64,000 bases of DNA from Kurthia massiliensis (GTDB taxonomy: Bacteria > Bacillota > Bacilli > Bacillales_A > Planococcaceae): contig NZ_HE610999.1 of NCBI RefSeq assembly GCF_000285555.1, forward strand, positions 203,893 through 267,892, in the 5' to 3' direction. Shown here piece after piece: positions 17,573-25,567 of this stretch. The position numbers and the translations under genes are program-made. Numbering within the stretch: position 1 is the stretch's first letter; every line of letters starts with the position of its first letter. The notes below the pieces were generated by a model. It did not search any database, had not been told where the DNA came from, and was given only the letters and a program-made list of their open reading frames with translations.

Positions 17573-18438
17573 GTGAGTAAAAATATCACAATTATAAAGT
17601 GGCAACATTACTATCAATTTCTAATAAGCATAAAGAAGTCTATATGCCAAAAGGTAGTTATGATGAAGAAGTGTTAGGTTGGATAGAAGATGAAGAACAA
17701 TTACTATGCTAATTACTTTTCACTACAAAGTTTCTGGATGTCGGTGTGAATATACAAGCTCATAATCATTTTATAGTTGCTTTTAATTGTGTCGAAATGA
17801 CAAATACGATTGAACAATTCAGAAGTAGAGTTCGTGTGAAAGGCGAAGAACAATATCATGTGGATTTAATCTTTTATCTTCAAAGACCACAGAAATGGCA
17901 ATTAGATAACCTACAAAAGAAAATCGATTATATAAATGCATTGTACAAGGAATTTGGAAGTTACGAAGGTGTAATTATGGAGCATAATCAGGCTCTAGGT
18001 AAACGATTTAGAAGTGATGGCATTATTTCTGAAAAAGAATTTAATCCGATTACAAAAGCATTATTAGAAGATAAATTAGAATTTTTAAGTAAGATGTATT
18101 ACGCCAAAGATTTAAGTGCCTTTTATAAGGAGTTTCTTTTAAAAATGTATCCAATAAAAGATGTGATCAATTATAAAGCAGTCAGTATTGAAAAATATTT
18201 GACAGATTTATTATGTGGAAAAGAAACGTTAGATTTATCGGATCAACAACAGTCAGAATTACGAAATCTGATGAAAGAATACAGAATTGATCCCAGACAT
18301 TCTAATGAATTACCTCATATAAAACGAATTAATGCTTTTTTAGAAGCTGAAAAAGTACCATATATAATTACTAATCCTAGAATAAGACAAGAAGGGCAGC
18401 AAAAAAGAATTTGGAGATTAATGAAGTGCGTTGTATAA
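17573..18438 (+). pseudogene. Helicase C-terminal domain remnant with frameshift and stop
   Basis: AAAGGAGG and a GTG at 17573 open a frame that ends quickly. From 17596 another frame reads KVATLLSISNKHKEVYMPKG, meets TAA at ~17708, then continues in the same frame with FTTKFLDVGVNIQAHNHFI and FNCVEMTNTIEQFRSRVR, and runs open to 18438. TTxxLDxGVNI followed by an FxxRxR segment resembles motifs V-VI of SF2 helicases. The N-terminal ATPase half is absent, so the gene is dead, although a 230-residue tail (from GTG 17746) could still be translated. Confidence 0.6.
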
Positions 18439-18540
18439 CGTGCTTTTTTTAATTAAAATAGGAATTTTAATAAAATTAATCAAAATTTGATAGAAAATTC
18501 CTTCAATATATGTAAAAATTTATCTATAAGGAGGGGTAAA

Positions 18541-20736
18541 ATGGAAAAAATAACTGTTGAATTTGAAAATTGTTATGGTATTAAAAAAATGTTGCATGAA
18601 TTTGATTTTTCTTATGATAGTACAAAGATAATTTATGCCCCCAACGGAGTAATGAAATCATCTTTTGCGAATACATTAGACGATTATATTAAAGGGATTC
18701 CTAGTAAAGATAGAGTAAATACAAAATTAGGAAATAAGCGGATTATAAAAAATGAATTAAATGAAGATTTTAATCCGGATTCTATTTTTGTAATTAAACC
18801 ATTTGAAAAAAGTTTTAAAACTGATAAAATTTCAACTTTATTAGTTAATCAAAAATTAAAAGAAGAATATGATGAAATTTATTCAGGAATTTCTAAAGAA
18901 GTAGATGAATTAATTAAAAGGTTGAAAAAAACAGCAGGATTCACAAGTAATTTTGTAAAGAATTTATGTGCTGCATTTAATAAAACTGAAAGAGATTTAG
19001 TAAAGTTATTTATAGAACTTGAAGAAAAAATAAATGAGGCACCAAATTGGAATCTTATGGGGATCAAATATAATGATATTTTTGATTCAAAGGTTGAAAG
19101 TTTCATTAAAAGTAAAGATTTCCAAAAATACATTCATGATTATCTGAAAAAATACGAAGAATTAGTTAATAAATCGAAATTATTTGAAAAAGGTTTTAAT
19201 CATAATAATGCGAATGTTATTCAGAAACAATTAAAGGAAAATGGATATTTTAAAGCCAATCATTCTGTTTTATTAAAAATAGATGATAAAAAAGTTGAAA
19301 TAAATAATTCTATCGATCTTTCAAATAAATTTTTAGAGGAAGAAAATAGGATTTTACAGAATGAAGATTTAAGAAACATCTTCGAAAAAATAGACAAAAA
19401 ACTCACAAATAAACAGTTAAGAGAATTTAGAGATTTATTATTAGAAAACCCATCATTATTAATAGAATTAGAAAACTTAACTCTTTTAAAACAAAAGTTA
19501 TGGATAACATATATAGCTGAACATTCTGAACAATATAAAATCATCATTGAAAAATATAAAAATGGACAAGAAAGATTAAAAGACATATCTGAAAAAGCAA
19601 AAAAAGAAAGTACGAAATGGGAAGAGGTAGTGTCGATATTTAATAGTAGATTCCATGTACCTTACAAAGTAAGAATTGAAAATAAAGAAGATGCTATTGT
19701 AAAAGAAACTACGCCAAATATTCAATATTATTTTAAAGATGATAGTGTGGGTTCTAATATAGTTGAAGAAAATTTACTTTGGGACATATTAAGCCAAGGA
19801 GAAAAAAGAACCTTATATCTATTAAATATAATTTTCGAAATGGAATCGAGAAAAGAAGCAGGGGTGCCTACGCTTTTTATAATAGATGATATAGCGGATT
19901 CCTTTGATTATAAAAATAAATATGCCATTATTGAATATCTAAATGATATTTCAAAAAATCCATTATTTAAGATGATCATACTCACTCACAATTTTGATTT
20001 TTTAAGAACTATCCAAAGCAGAATATGTAAGGAAAAGCATCATAGTACATTTATGGCTTTTAAAGAAGAAAATGAAATAACATTAGAGCCTTGGAAATAT
20101 AATTATATAAATAATCCCTTGAAAAATTGGAAAAAATATTTAAATGAGGATGCAAAACTTATAGCATCTATTACTTTTGCAAGAAATTTAGCTGAGTATA
20201 TTGATGATAAACAAAGTGTTAATATACTTACATCAATATTACATATTAAGGCTACTACTAAGGATTTAGATATTGAGGATTTAGAAAAAATTTATTGTGA
20301 TATATTTAAAGAATTTAAAGGGATTAATAGAGAGAATAAAAAACAAAAAGTATATGATTTAATTTTAGAAACAACGTCAAAGATAATAACTAATGGAATG
20401 GAGAAAATAAATTTAGAGGAAAAAATTGTATTGTCTATTGCGATTAGATTATTGGCTGAAGAATATATGATTTCTAAAATAAATGATGAAGTCTTTGTAT
20501 CTCAAATTGAAAAATATCAGACTGCTACTCTGTATGAACGATTTAAAGAATTAAAGAATATAGCTGAAAGCGATTTAGATGTTCTTGATAGAGTAATTAT
20601 TATGACACCGGAAAATATTCATTTAAATTCATTTATGTTTGAGCCTTTATTAGATTTATCCAATTTGCACCTTATAAAATTATTTGAAGACATATCAGAA
20701 TTAAAAAACCAGTTAGAAGTCTCAAATCTCACTTGA
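18541..20736 (+). CDS. ABC/SMC-like ATPase, putative anti-phage effector
   Basis: 731 residues. The N-terminus carries a P-loop variant APNGVMKSS (residues 33-41). A long charged, coiled-coil-like centre (~90-400) separates it from the ABC signature LSQGEKR (~416), Walker B TLFIIDDIAD (~443) and the H-loop ILTHNFDF (~480). This is the split SMC/RloC/PrrC-type head. The last ~230 residues (with LSIAIRLLAEEYMI and IHLNSFMFEPLLD) form an unrecognised domain that could be the effector. The start at 18541 has AAGGAGGGG; an opening upstream to 18487 lacks one. Strong AT bias marks it as acquired cargo. Confidence 0.75.
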   Translation: MEKITVEFENCYGIKKMLHEFDFSYDSTKIIYAPNGVMKSSFANTLDDYIKGIPSKDRVNTKLGNKRIIKNELNEDFNPDSIFVIKPFEKSFKTDKISTLLVNQKLKEEYDEIYSGISKEVDELIKRLKKTAGFTSNFVKNLCAAFNKTERDLVKLFIELEEKINEAPNWNLMGIKYNDIFDSKVESFIKSKDFQKYIHDYLKKYEELVNKSKLFEKGFNHNNANVIQKQLKENGYFKANHSVLLKIDDKKVEINNSIDLSNKFLEEENRILQNEDLRNIFEKIDKKLTNKQLREFRDLLLENPSLLIELENLTLLKQKLWITYIAEHSEQYKIIIEKYKNGQERLKDISEKAKKESTKWEEVVSIFNSRFHVPYKVRIENKEDAIVKETTPNIQYYFKDDSVGSNIVEENLLWDILSQGEKRTLYLLNIIFEMESRKEAGVPTLFIIDDIADSFDYKNKYAIIEYLNDISKNPLFKMIILTHNFDFLRTIQSRICKEKHHSTFMAFKEENEITLEPWKYNYINNPLKNWKKYLNEDAKLIASITFARNLAEYIDDKQSVNILTSILHIKATTKDLDIEDLEKIYCDIFKEFKGINRENKKQKVYDLILETTSKIITNGMEKINLEEKIVLSIAIRLLAEEYMISKINDEVFVSQIEKYQTATLYERFKELKNIAESDLDVLDRVIIMTPENIHLNSFMFEPLLDLSNLHLIKLFEDISELKNQLEVSNLT

Positions 20737-20820
20737 GTTTTGGAAGGTTATATGTAAAGAATTGGACACTTATGTTATATACCTAGCGATACTTTTTTCT
20801 CAATTAAAGACAGGGGGAAT

Positions 20821-20848
20821 AAAAAAAGAAGATGATAATTCATCTTCT
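20821..20848 (-). terminator. Minus-strand hairpin terminator near right att
   Basis: A 9-bp perfect stem, AGAAGATGA/TCATCTTCT, with a TAAT loop. The T-run is on the minus strand. Confidence 0.6.
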
Positions 20849-20881
20849 AAAATCGCTCTTACAACGCATATTTTTAATGTA

Positions 20882-20903
20882 TCGTAGCTAAAGTCGTAGC
20901 TAA
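20882..20903 (+). repeat. TCGTAGCTAA direct repeat near right att
   Basis: Two exact copies, 20882-20891 and 20894-20903, 12 bp apart start to start. They are candidate integrase arm or excisionase sites about 70 bp inside the right end. Confidence 0.4.
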
Positions 20904-20972
20904 CGAATTGTTATTGCATTAATTACCGCTCCTAAACGTTGATATAACAACATTCCTAAAAGAAGCGGTTTA

Positions 20973-20990
20973 ACTCCCGCCGTCTCCATA
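20973..20990 (+). repeat. Right att core (tmRNA 3'-end sequence)
   Basis: An exact 18-bp copy of the left core. With 6 more upstream bases the match is 22 of 24. No tmRNA lies next to this copy either. Confidence 0.8.
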
Positions 20991-20993
20991 TTA

Positions 20994-21043
20994 AAAAAAG
21001 GTGCCGACATTCCTACTACTATAGGATGCTGGCACCTTTTTAA
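20994..21043. terminator. Bidirectional terminator right of element
   Basis: AAAAAGGTGCC and GGCACCTTTTT pair, with an inner CAT.CCTA/TAGGATG extension. It serves the leftward membrane-protein gene. Confidence 0.82.
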
Positions 21044-21046
21044 ATT

Positions 21047-21709
21047 TTAATGGAGATATTTTCTTCTATTTGTGGAAAAACGCTTTTTCGTTAACACAAG
21101 TGTAAATAGTAAGAACAGTTCAAATAGATTGGTGATTGCATTACTTGGTACATTCATTGGTATTGCGCTACCGATTGTCATAACTACTACACCGACGAGC
21201 ATCCACCACCATTTCAATCGTTTGAATAAAGTAACCGCTGCAATGAGTAAAGCTACGAGCACAACTAAAATCATCAACGGTGGGCCTGATGATGTTGCGA
21301 CAGATGAATAGCTTAACGCACCGTATTCAAGTTTTGGTGCAATGTTAAGGCTTTTTAACTCTGTTATAAATTCTATAGAGACCGCACTTAAAAATAACAA
21401 CACGGAAACGATGGTAGTAATTTTCGACGTCGCCCAAGGAACGCCAGCTTCTCGCAAAATCGCCATTGAAAATATAATTAATAGCGGTGTGCATAAGGCA
21501 TGTAACCAAAAGCGTAGGAAATTTAGCGATTCTAAAAAGTCACCTTCTCCTAAAATGAGGCCGATGCTAATAATGAAATTATCATATACTAATGCAAACA
21601 GAACAAGAAGGAGTACACTCGATAAACGAAATTTTGTATGTTGTTTCCATAAAAATACGATAAGTGCTAAATACGCTACTGCGAATAGGAAAAATATAAT
21701 AGAATCCAT
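21047..21709 (-). CDS. Multi-pass membrane protein of unknown function
   Basis: 220 residues with about seven hydrophobic helices and few charged loops. ATG 21709 has GGGGGTG 6 nt upstream; the GTG at 21718 is part of that site. No transporter signature is seen. It lies just outside the right att repeat, so it is probably a host gene. Confidence 0.7.
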   Translation of the reverse strand: MDSIIFFLFAVAYLALIVFLWKQHTKFRLSSVLLLVLFALVYDNFIISIGLILGEGDFLESLNFLRFWLHALCTPLLIIFSMAILREAGVPWATSKITTIVSVLLFLSAVSIEFITELKSLNIAPKLEYGALSYSSVATSSGPPLMILVVLVALLIAAVTLFKRLKWWWMLVGVVVMTIGSAIPMNVPSNAITNLFELFLLFTLVLTKKRFSTNRRKYLH

Positions 21710-21832
21710 ATTCTTCACCCCCTTTACATATATGCTGTACCCATAATTTGTCCTTTTTAAGTGAAATACTAGATCTATTGCTAGATATTATATAAAATTA
21801 TTGTAGAACCTAAATAGATAGGAAGTTTTGAT

Positions 21833-23494
21833 ATGACAATTAAAAGCTACAATTTTTACTCAGTCGAAAAATATTTAATGTCTAATACATATTATGTACC
21901 AGATTATCAAAGGGAATATTCTTGGGTGAAGGATGAACAAATTCAAGATTTTTGGGTAGATTTGTTAGACTTAATCGAAAACGAACGTGATAATCACTTC
22001 TTCGGACAGATTGTCGTTCATGAAGATATGGAAACAAGAAGAAAATATATTATTGATGGTCAGCAACGTTCTTCAACGTCTGTGATTTTCATGGCAGTCA
22101 TGCTGAAGCTATTTGACGAAATCTACAACGAAACAGGTAAAGAAGCTGCACGTAATAAAGTAGAAGATATTCGTATCCGTATCATTGGCCGCTGGAGTGA
22201 GGAAGAGAATGATTTAAAATTCCACATGGGTAAAGTAGACAATGAATTTTTCCGTACGCACATACAGCGTAATAAGCCATTTGAACAAGAAGTAGTGGAA
22301 GATTCTCATAAACGTATTAAAGAAGCATATAAGTTTTTCTATGATGAATTGTCAGAACAACTAAATGCGGTAGATGGAGCCGAAAAATATAGCTTATTAT
22401 TAAAATACTATAATGCATTCAAAGATAATTTCTCTGTTATGTATGTAGAAACAGATGATATGAATGAAGCATTTATTATTTTTGAAACGTTAAATGCACG
22501 TGGGAAGGCACTTGAAACAGCCGACTTACTGAAAAATCATCTTTTCAAAACGTCAAGCAGCCAAATTGAAGATGTGAAAAATAAATGGTTACAAATTCAA
22601 AACAATGCAGAGGGAATTGATTTAACGAAATTCATTCGTACTTATTGGAACTCACAATATCCATTTACAAGGGAAAAAGATCTATATAAAAAGCTAAAAG
22701 ATGTTGTGGCAAGACCAAAAGATTGTGTAGACTTCGTTGAAGCATTATTGAGTAGCTTAGATCTTTATAAAGTATTAAAAGATCCTGAAGATGAGACATA
22801 CTTTAATAGTAAAGCGATTGAAAAGCATATCTTAAATTTAAATATTTTCGGCGCGAGCACATATTTCCCAGTTGTTTTAGCAATGAATAGTAAAAACTAC
22901 GAGGAATCGGATATTAAGCAAGTGTTAGCTGCAATTGAGAGCTTTATTTTTAGAAATTGTATTATCGCAGGGAAAGTTGCAAATAAATATGAACTTTTAT
23001 TCGCAAAAGTAGCGCAAGAAATCAGTCAAAAACAATTAGATGTAGCACAGATCTTAGATATGTTAAAGCCCGAAATGCTAACAGATGAAGAATTTAAAAA
23101 TTATTTTGCAGTTGCTGAAATTAAGAAGTCACCAGTTGCGAAGCTCGTTTTAAGAAAGATTGCAGATCATCAGCAAAAAGAAGTGATCATCAATCCTAAT
23201 AATAAAGATGTTCACTTAGAACACATTATGCCTAAGAAATTAGGAGAATGGAAAATTTCTGAGGAACTACATCAAAAATATTTAAATCGCATTGGGAATT
23301 TAACGTTATTAGCGGATGAATATAATACATCAATTAAAAATAAGCTCATTAAAGAAAAATCTGCAACGTATCAAGTTTCGAAAATTGAAATGACGAAGTC
23401 ACTGGCAAATCTTGATGATTGGACTGTTTCAAGAATTGAGGAACGTCAACTTGAGCTATATAAAGTAGCTAAAGATGTTTGGCCAATGTTTTAA
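21833..23494 (+). CDS. DUF262-DUF1524 (GmrSD-type) restriction-like protein
   Basis: 553 residues. The N-terminal DUF262 domain has YVPDYQREYSW and the nucleotide-handling motif DGQQR (residues 75-79). The C-terminal DUF1524 domain has the HNH-type HLEHIMPKKL (~462) and NRIGNLTLL. GmrS-GmrD fusions with this plan cleave modified phage DNA using NTP hydrolysis. It is a complete stand-alone gene with its own terminator, next to the element. Target modification cannot be inferred. Confidence 0.88.
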   Translation: MTIKSYNFYSVEKYLMSNTYYVPDYQREYSWVKDEQIQDFWVDLLDLIENERDNHFFGQIVVHEDMETRRKYIIDGQQRSSTSVIFMAVMLKLFDEIYNETGKEAARNKVEDIRIRIIGRWSEEENDLKFHMGKVDNEFFRTHIQRNKPFEQEVVEDSHKRIKEAYKFFYDELSEQLNAVDGAEKYSLLLKYYNAFKDNFSVMYVETDDMNEAFIIFETLNARGKALETADLLKNHLFKTSSSQIEDVKNKWLQIQNNAEGIDLTKFIRTYWNSQYPFTREKDLYKKLKDVVARPKDCVDFVEALLSSLDLYKVLKDPEDETYFNSKAIEKHILNLNIFGASTYFPVVLAMNSKNYEESDIKQVLAAIESFIFRNCIIAGKVANKYELLFAKVAQEISQKQLDVAQILDMLKPEMLTDEEFKNYFAVAEIKKSPVAKLVLRKIADHQQKEVIINPNNKDVHLEHIMPKKLGEWKISEELHQKYLNRIGNLTLLADEYNTSIKNKLIKEKSATYQVSKIEMTKSLANLDDWTVSRIEERQLELYKVAKDVWPMF

Positions 23495-23532
23495 GATAAC
23501 ATAATCAACGTAAATAAATGCAAATAGATGTT

Positions 23533-23563
23533 AAAGACACTTGGAATCTCAAGTGTCTTTTTT
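23533..23563 (+). terminator. Terminator after DUF262 gene
   Basis: An 11-bp stem, AAAGACACTTG/CAAGTGTCTTT, with a 6-nt loop and T-tract. Confidence 0.9.
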
Positions 23564-23694
23564 AGTACCATAATTTTGTATACATGACGCAACCTCAACT
23601 CGGCAGATTGTCGTAATTAGCAATCAAACATCTTAGTTTTGATTAAAAATGCTAATTGTCAGTTGATTTTAGATTGAGTAGCTATACAAAATGA

Positions 23695-23723
23695 TTGACG
23701 GTGTTTCATTGTTGGTTCATAAT
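23695..23723 (+). promoter_or_regulatory. SigA-type promoter for yfiT
   Basis: TTGACG, a 17-bp spacer, then CATAAT, ending ~38 bp before the gene. The upstream DNA (23600-23660) contains a loose inverted repeat around TTAGCA/TGCTAA. Confidence 0.6.
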
Positions 23724-23761
23724 GGTAAAAATTCAAATAATTAAAGGAGTGAAGACTAACG

Positions 23762-24271
23762 ATGGACGTAAAATACCCGATTGGTCAACTTCAAGTTCCT
23801 GAAACAGTAACATTAGAAAATATTTATGAATGGCTAAAAGAAATTGAAACTTATTCTATTCGATTAAGAGAAACTGTCGATTCATTAAGTGATGAGGAAT
23901 TAAACAAAAAGTATCGCGAAGGTAGCTGGACAGTTCGCCAACTTGTTCATCATATTGCAGATTCTCAATTGAATATGTTTCAACGTTTGAAGTTGGCTTT
24001 AACAGATGACAATCCAACAGTACCAGCTTTTGATCAAGAAAAGTGGGCTATTCAGCCGGATACAAACCTTCCTGTAGAAAGTTCTATAAAAATATTAGAA
24101 GGTATCAATGAACGCATCGTATTTTTAGGGCAGCATTTAACCGAAGATCAATTAACTCGAACTTTTACACATCAGGAAAACGGTGTAATAACAGTTGCAG
24201 AAAAAGTTGCAAAATTAGCTTGGCATGAAGAGCATCACTTAGCACATATTAAAATTGCATTGTCAAAATAG
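23762..24271 (+). CDS. YfiT-family DinB-fold bacillithiol transferase
   Basis: 169 residues of the DinB/YfiT four-helix fold. The metal ligands appear as VHHIADS and HEEHHLAHI, and the family-typical MFQRLKLALTDDNPTV and FDQEKW segments are present. Bacillus YfiT/BstA proteins are divalent-metal S-transferases that conjugate bacillithiol to xenobiotics. AAAGGAG lies 12 nt before the ATG, slightly long. It is a single-gene unit with its own promoter. Confidence 0.88.
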   Translation: MDVKYPIGQLQVPETVTLENIYEWLKEIETYSIRLRETVDSLSDEELNKKYREGSWTVRQLVHHIADSQLNMFQRLKLALTDDNPTVPAFDQEKWAIQPDTNLPVESSIKILEGINERIVFLGQHLTEDQLTRTFTHQENGVITVAEKVAKLAWHEEHHLAHIKIALSK

Positions 24272-24396
24272 AGGATTTATTAAATGGTTTATTGAATGTT
24301 GATAATCCAATTTTTTTATAATAGTGTTTGTCCCAATATTAGGGCTCGTATGGGTGTATTTTGCTAGCAAAAATAAACGATATGTAAAACAATAAT

Positions 24397-24441
24397 AAAA
24401 AGCACATCATTCTTTCTATGCGAAAGACGTGATGTGCTTTT
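24397..24441. terminator. Bidirectional terminator
   Basis: AAAAAGCACATCA pairs with TGATGTGCTTTT. It separates yfiT from the minus-strand monooxygenase remnant. Confidence 0.85.
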
Positions 24442-24448
24442 GTTTGTA

Positions 24449-24820
24449 CTAGTTGGTTTCCGTCGTCACGACAGGAGGAGCGGGTGTTGTTTCTGTCGCT
24501 TCTCCTTGACGATAATATGCATATTTTTCTTGTATGAATAAAATCGCGATGCCGCGGTCTTCTTGCCAAATTTGTTGCCCAAATTTGTTGACGTACATTA
24601 TCTCTGCAGTCGGAATACTAATTTTCTCAAGCTCTTCGGCTAACCCTAAATCTGTTAAGACGCGGACAGAGTGTGGTAATAAGTTAGTATCTACACCTAG
24701 CGCCTTAATCGTTTGTACGCTTTCAAATACTTTTACATCGATACCCGCACGATGTAATTTTAGTGCTGTGACGAGACCGCCAATGCCGCTCCCCGACAAT
24801 CATAACTGTTTTAATTGTTG
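24449..24820 (-). pseudogene. Truncated FAD-dependent monooxygenase
   Basis: The frame begins like a PHBH-type flavoprotein: MIVG then SGIGGLVTALKLHRAGIDVK, FES, TNLLPHSVRVL and QQIWQEDRG. A fourth G in the GxGxxG codons shifts the frame between MIVG and SGIGG. After ~95 residues homology stops, and a proline/threonine-rich tail (ETTPAPPVVTTETN) of unrelated look ends the frame. Real enzymes are ~380 residues, so this is a dead fragment, probably fused by deletion to the tail of another gene. Confidence 0.75.
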
Positions 24821-24866
24821 CCAATAGAAATCTCTCTAAAAATGATAGGATAATCTATATTTTATG

Positions 24867-24890
24867 ATTATTCTGAATATTCTAAATATT
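24867..24890. promoter_or_regulatory. Overlapping CodY-like boxes
   Basis: ATTATTCTGAATATT (24867-24881) and AATATTCTAAATATT (24876-24890) each match the CodY consensus AATTTTCWGAAAATT at 12 of 15. They overlap by 6 bp, as is common for CodY. They sit upstream of the flavoprotein remnant. The rest of 24900-25060 shows no gene. Confidence 0.4.
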
Positions 24891-25123
24891 CTAATGTTGT
24901 TGCGCATATTTACGTCAATAGCTAGGTCTGATTAGAAATTAACAGAAATGTTTTTGAAATAGAGAAAAAGCGTAATACAGTGATTCATTTTAGAGGCATT
25001 TATAAATAGAGCAAGCCTTTTATCGTGAGTCATTATCATCTAACTAGTGTGCACAAGTAAAATGATTATGGTATAATTTTACATTATGGTAATATTGTCA
25101 AATGAGGAAGAAGGTTTTATAAA

Positions 25124-25219
25124 ATGGAAGAAAAAAAGTCTATCAGTAAAACGACCATTGCGTCTTACGTTTTTTTAGCTTTAGGTACAATTTTATGGAT
25201 ACTGAAATATACGATGTAA
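25124..25219 (+). CDS. 31-residue single-pass membrane peptide
   Basis: ATG 25124 follows AAGAAGG by ~10 nt. The product starts MEEKKSISKTTIASYVFLAL and has one transmembrane helix. A TATAAT at ~25073 could be its -10. A strong terminator follows 15 bp after the stop, so the unit promoter-SD-ORF-terminator is complete. Function unknown. Confidence 0.6.
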   Translation: MEEKKSISKTTIASYVFLALGTILWILKYTM

Positions 25220-25233
25220 TAGCATTGGAAAGT

Positions 25234-25272
25234 GAGAGATGATTCGAGAAAAACTCGAATCATCTCTTTTTT
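25234..25272 (+). terminator. Terminator after small membrane peptide
   Basis: A 15-bp stem, GAGAGATGATTCGAG with its complement ending CTC, a 5-nt loop and T6. Confidence 0.92.
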
Positions 25273-25285
25273 ATATACATGACTC

Positions 25286-25434
25286 ATACATGAAGCGGTA
25301 TGGAAATTCACAGCGGTTGATTCATTAAAACAAGGTGCGTACTTAAAGCTATCAAAGAAAAGTAAATATATTGAAAGTTGGACAGAAGTAGACGAAAAAC
25401 AAGTACCAGAAGATACACTGCTACACTTAACATA
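25286..25434 (+). pseudogene. C-terminal remnant of a YxeA-family (DUF1093) gene
   Basis: A frame without a start reads WKFTAVDSLKQGAYLKLSKK then IESWTEVDEKQVPEDTLLHL before a stop. FTA..L..GAYLKL and W.EV....P match the end of YxeA proteins. The signal peptide and N-terminal half are missing. A terminator-like hairpin (25441-25477) follows. Confidence 0.6.
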
Positions 25435-25440
25435 AGTGAT

Positions 25441-25477
25441 AAAGGTAGACATTCTATGTAGGTGACTACCTTTTTTT
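25441..25477 (+). terminator. Terminator after YxeA remnant
   Basis: AAAGGTAG pairs with CTACCTTT, loop 17 nt, followed by T7. Confidence 0.65.
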
Positions 25478-25567
25478 AGTGCTATTTACACTCAATCAAT
25501 ATACTCATTCTATTCAAATAGCGTCATGATACACTTTTGAAGGAACAAATAGAGAGGAAGATGAAAG

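Larger units (their letters stand above)
20800..20919 (-). pseudogene. Possible small gene with stop at codon 3
   Basis: AGGAG then ATG CAA TAA, after which the same frame stays open for 36 more codons (starting QFVSYDFSYDTLKICVVRAI). A perfect hairpin with a T-tract on this strand, 20821-20848, lies within the distal part. It could be a nonsense-mutated small gene or only the att-flanking sequence of the element. Confidence 0.25.
14249..20990. mobile_element. Integrative element at a tmRNA-tail att site
   Basis: The element is bounded by the 18-bp direct repeats at 14255-14272 and 20973-20990. It carries a tyrosine integrase (15520-16686), an excisionase-like HTH protein and two small genes behind it, a PD-(D/E)XK protein at one end, a helicase remnant and an ABC/SMC-like ATPase at the other. 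Coding DNA is visibly more AT-rich than the flanks. No relaxase, capsid or terminase gene is present, so it is a small non-autonomous element or a satellite-like remnant with defence cargo. Confidence 0.75.
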
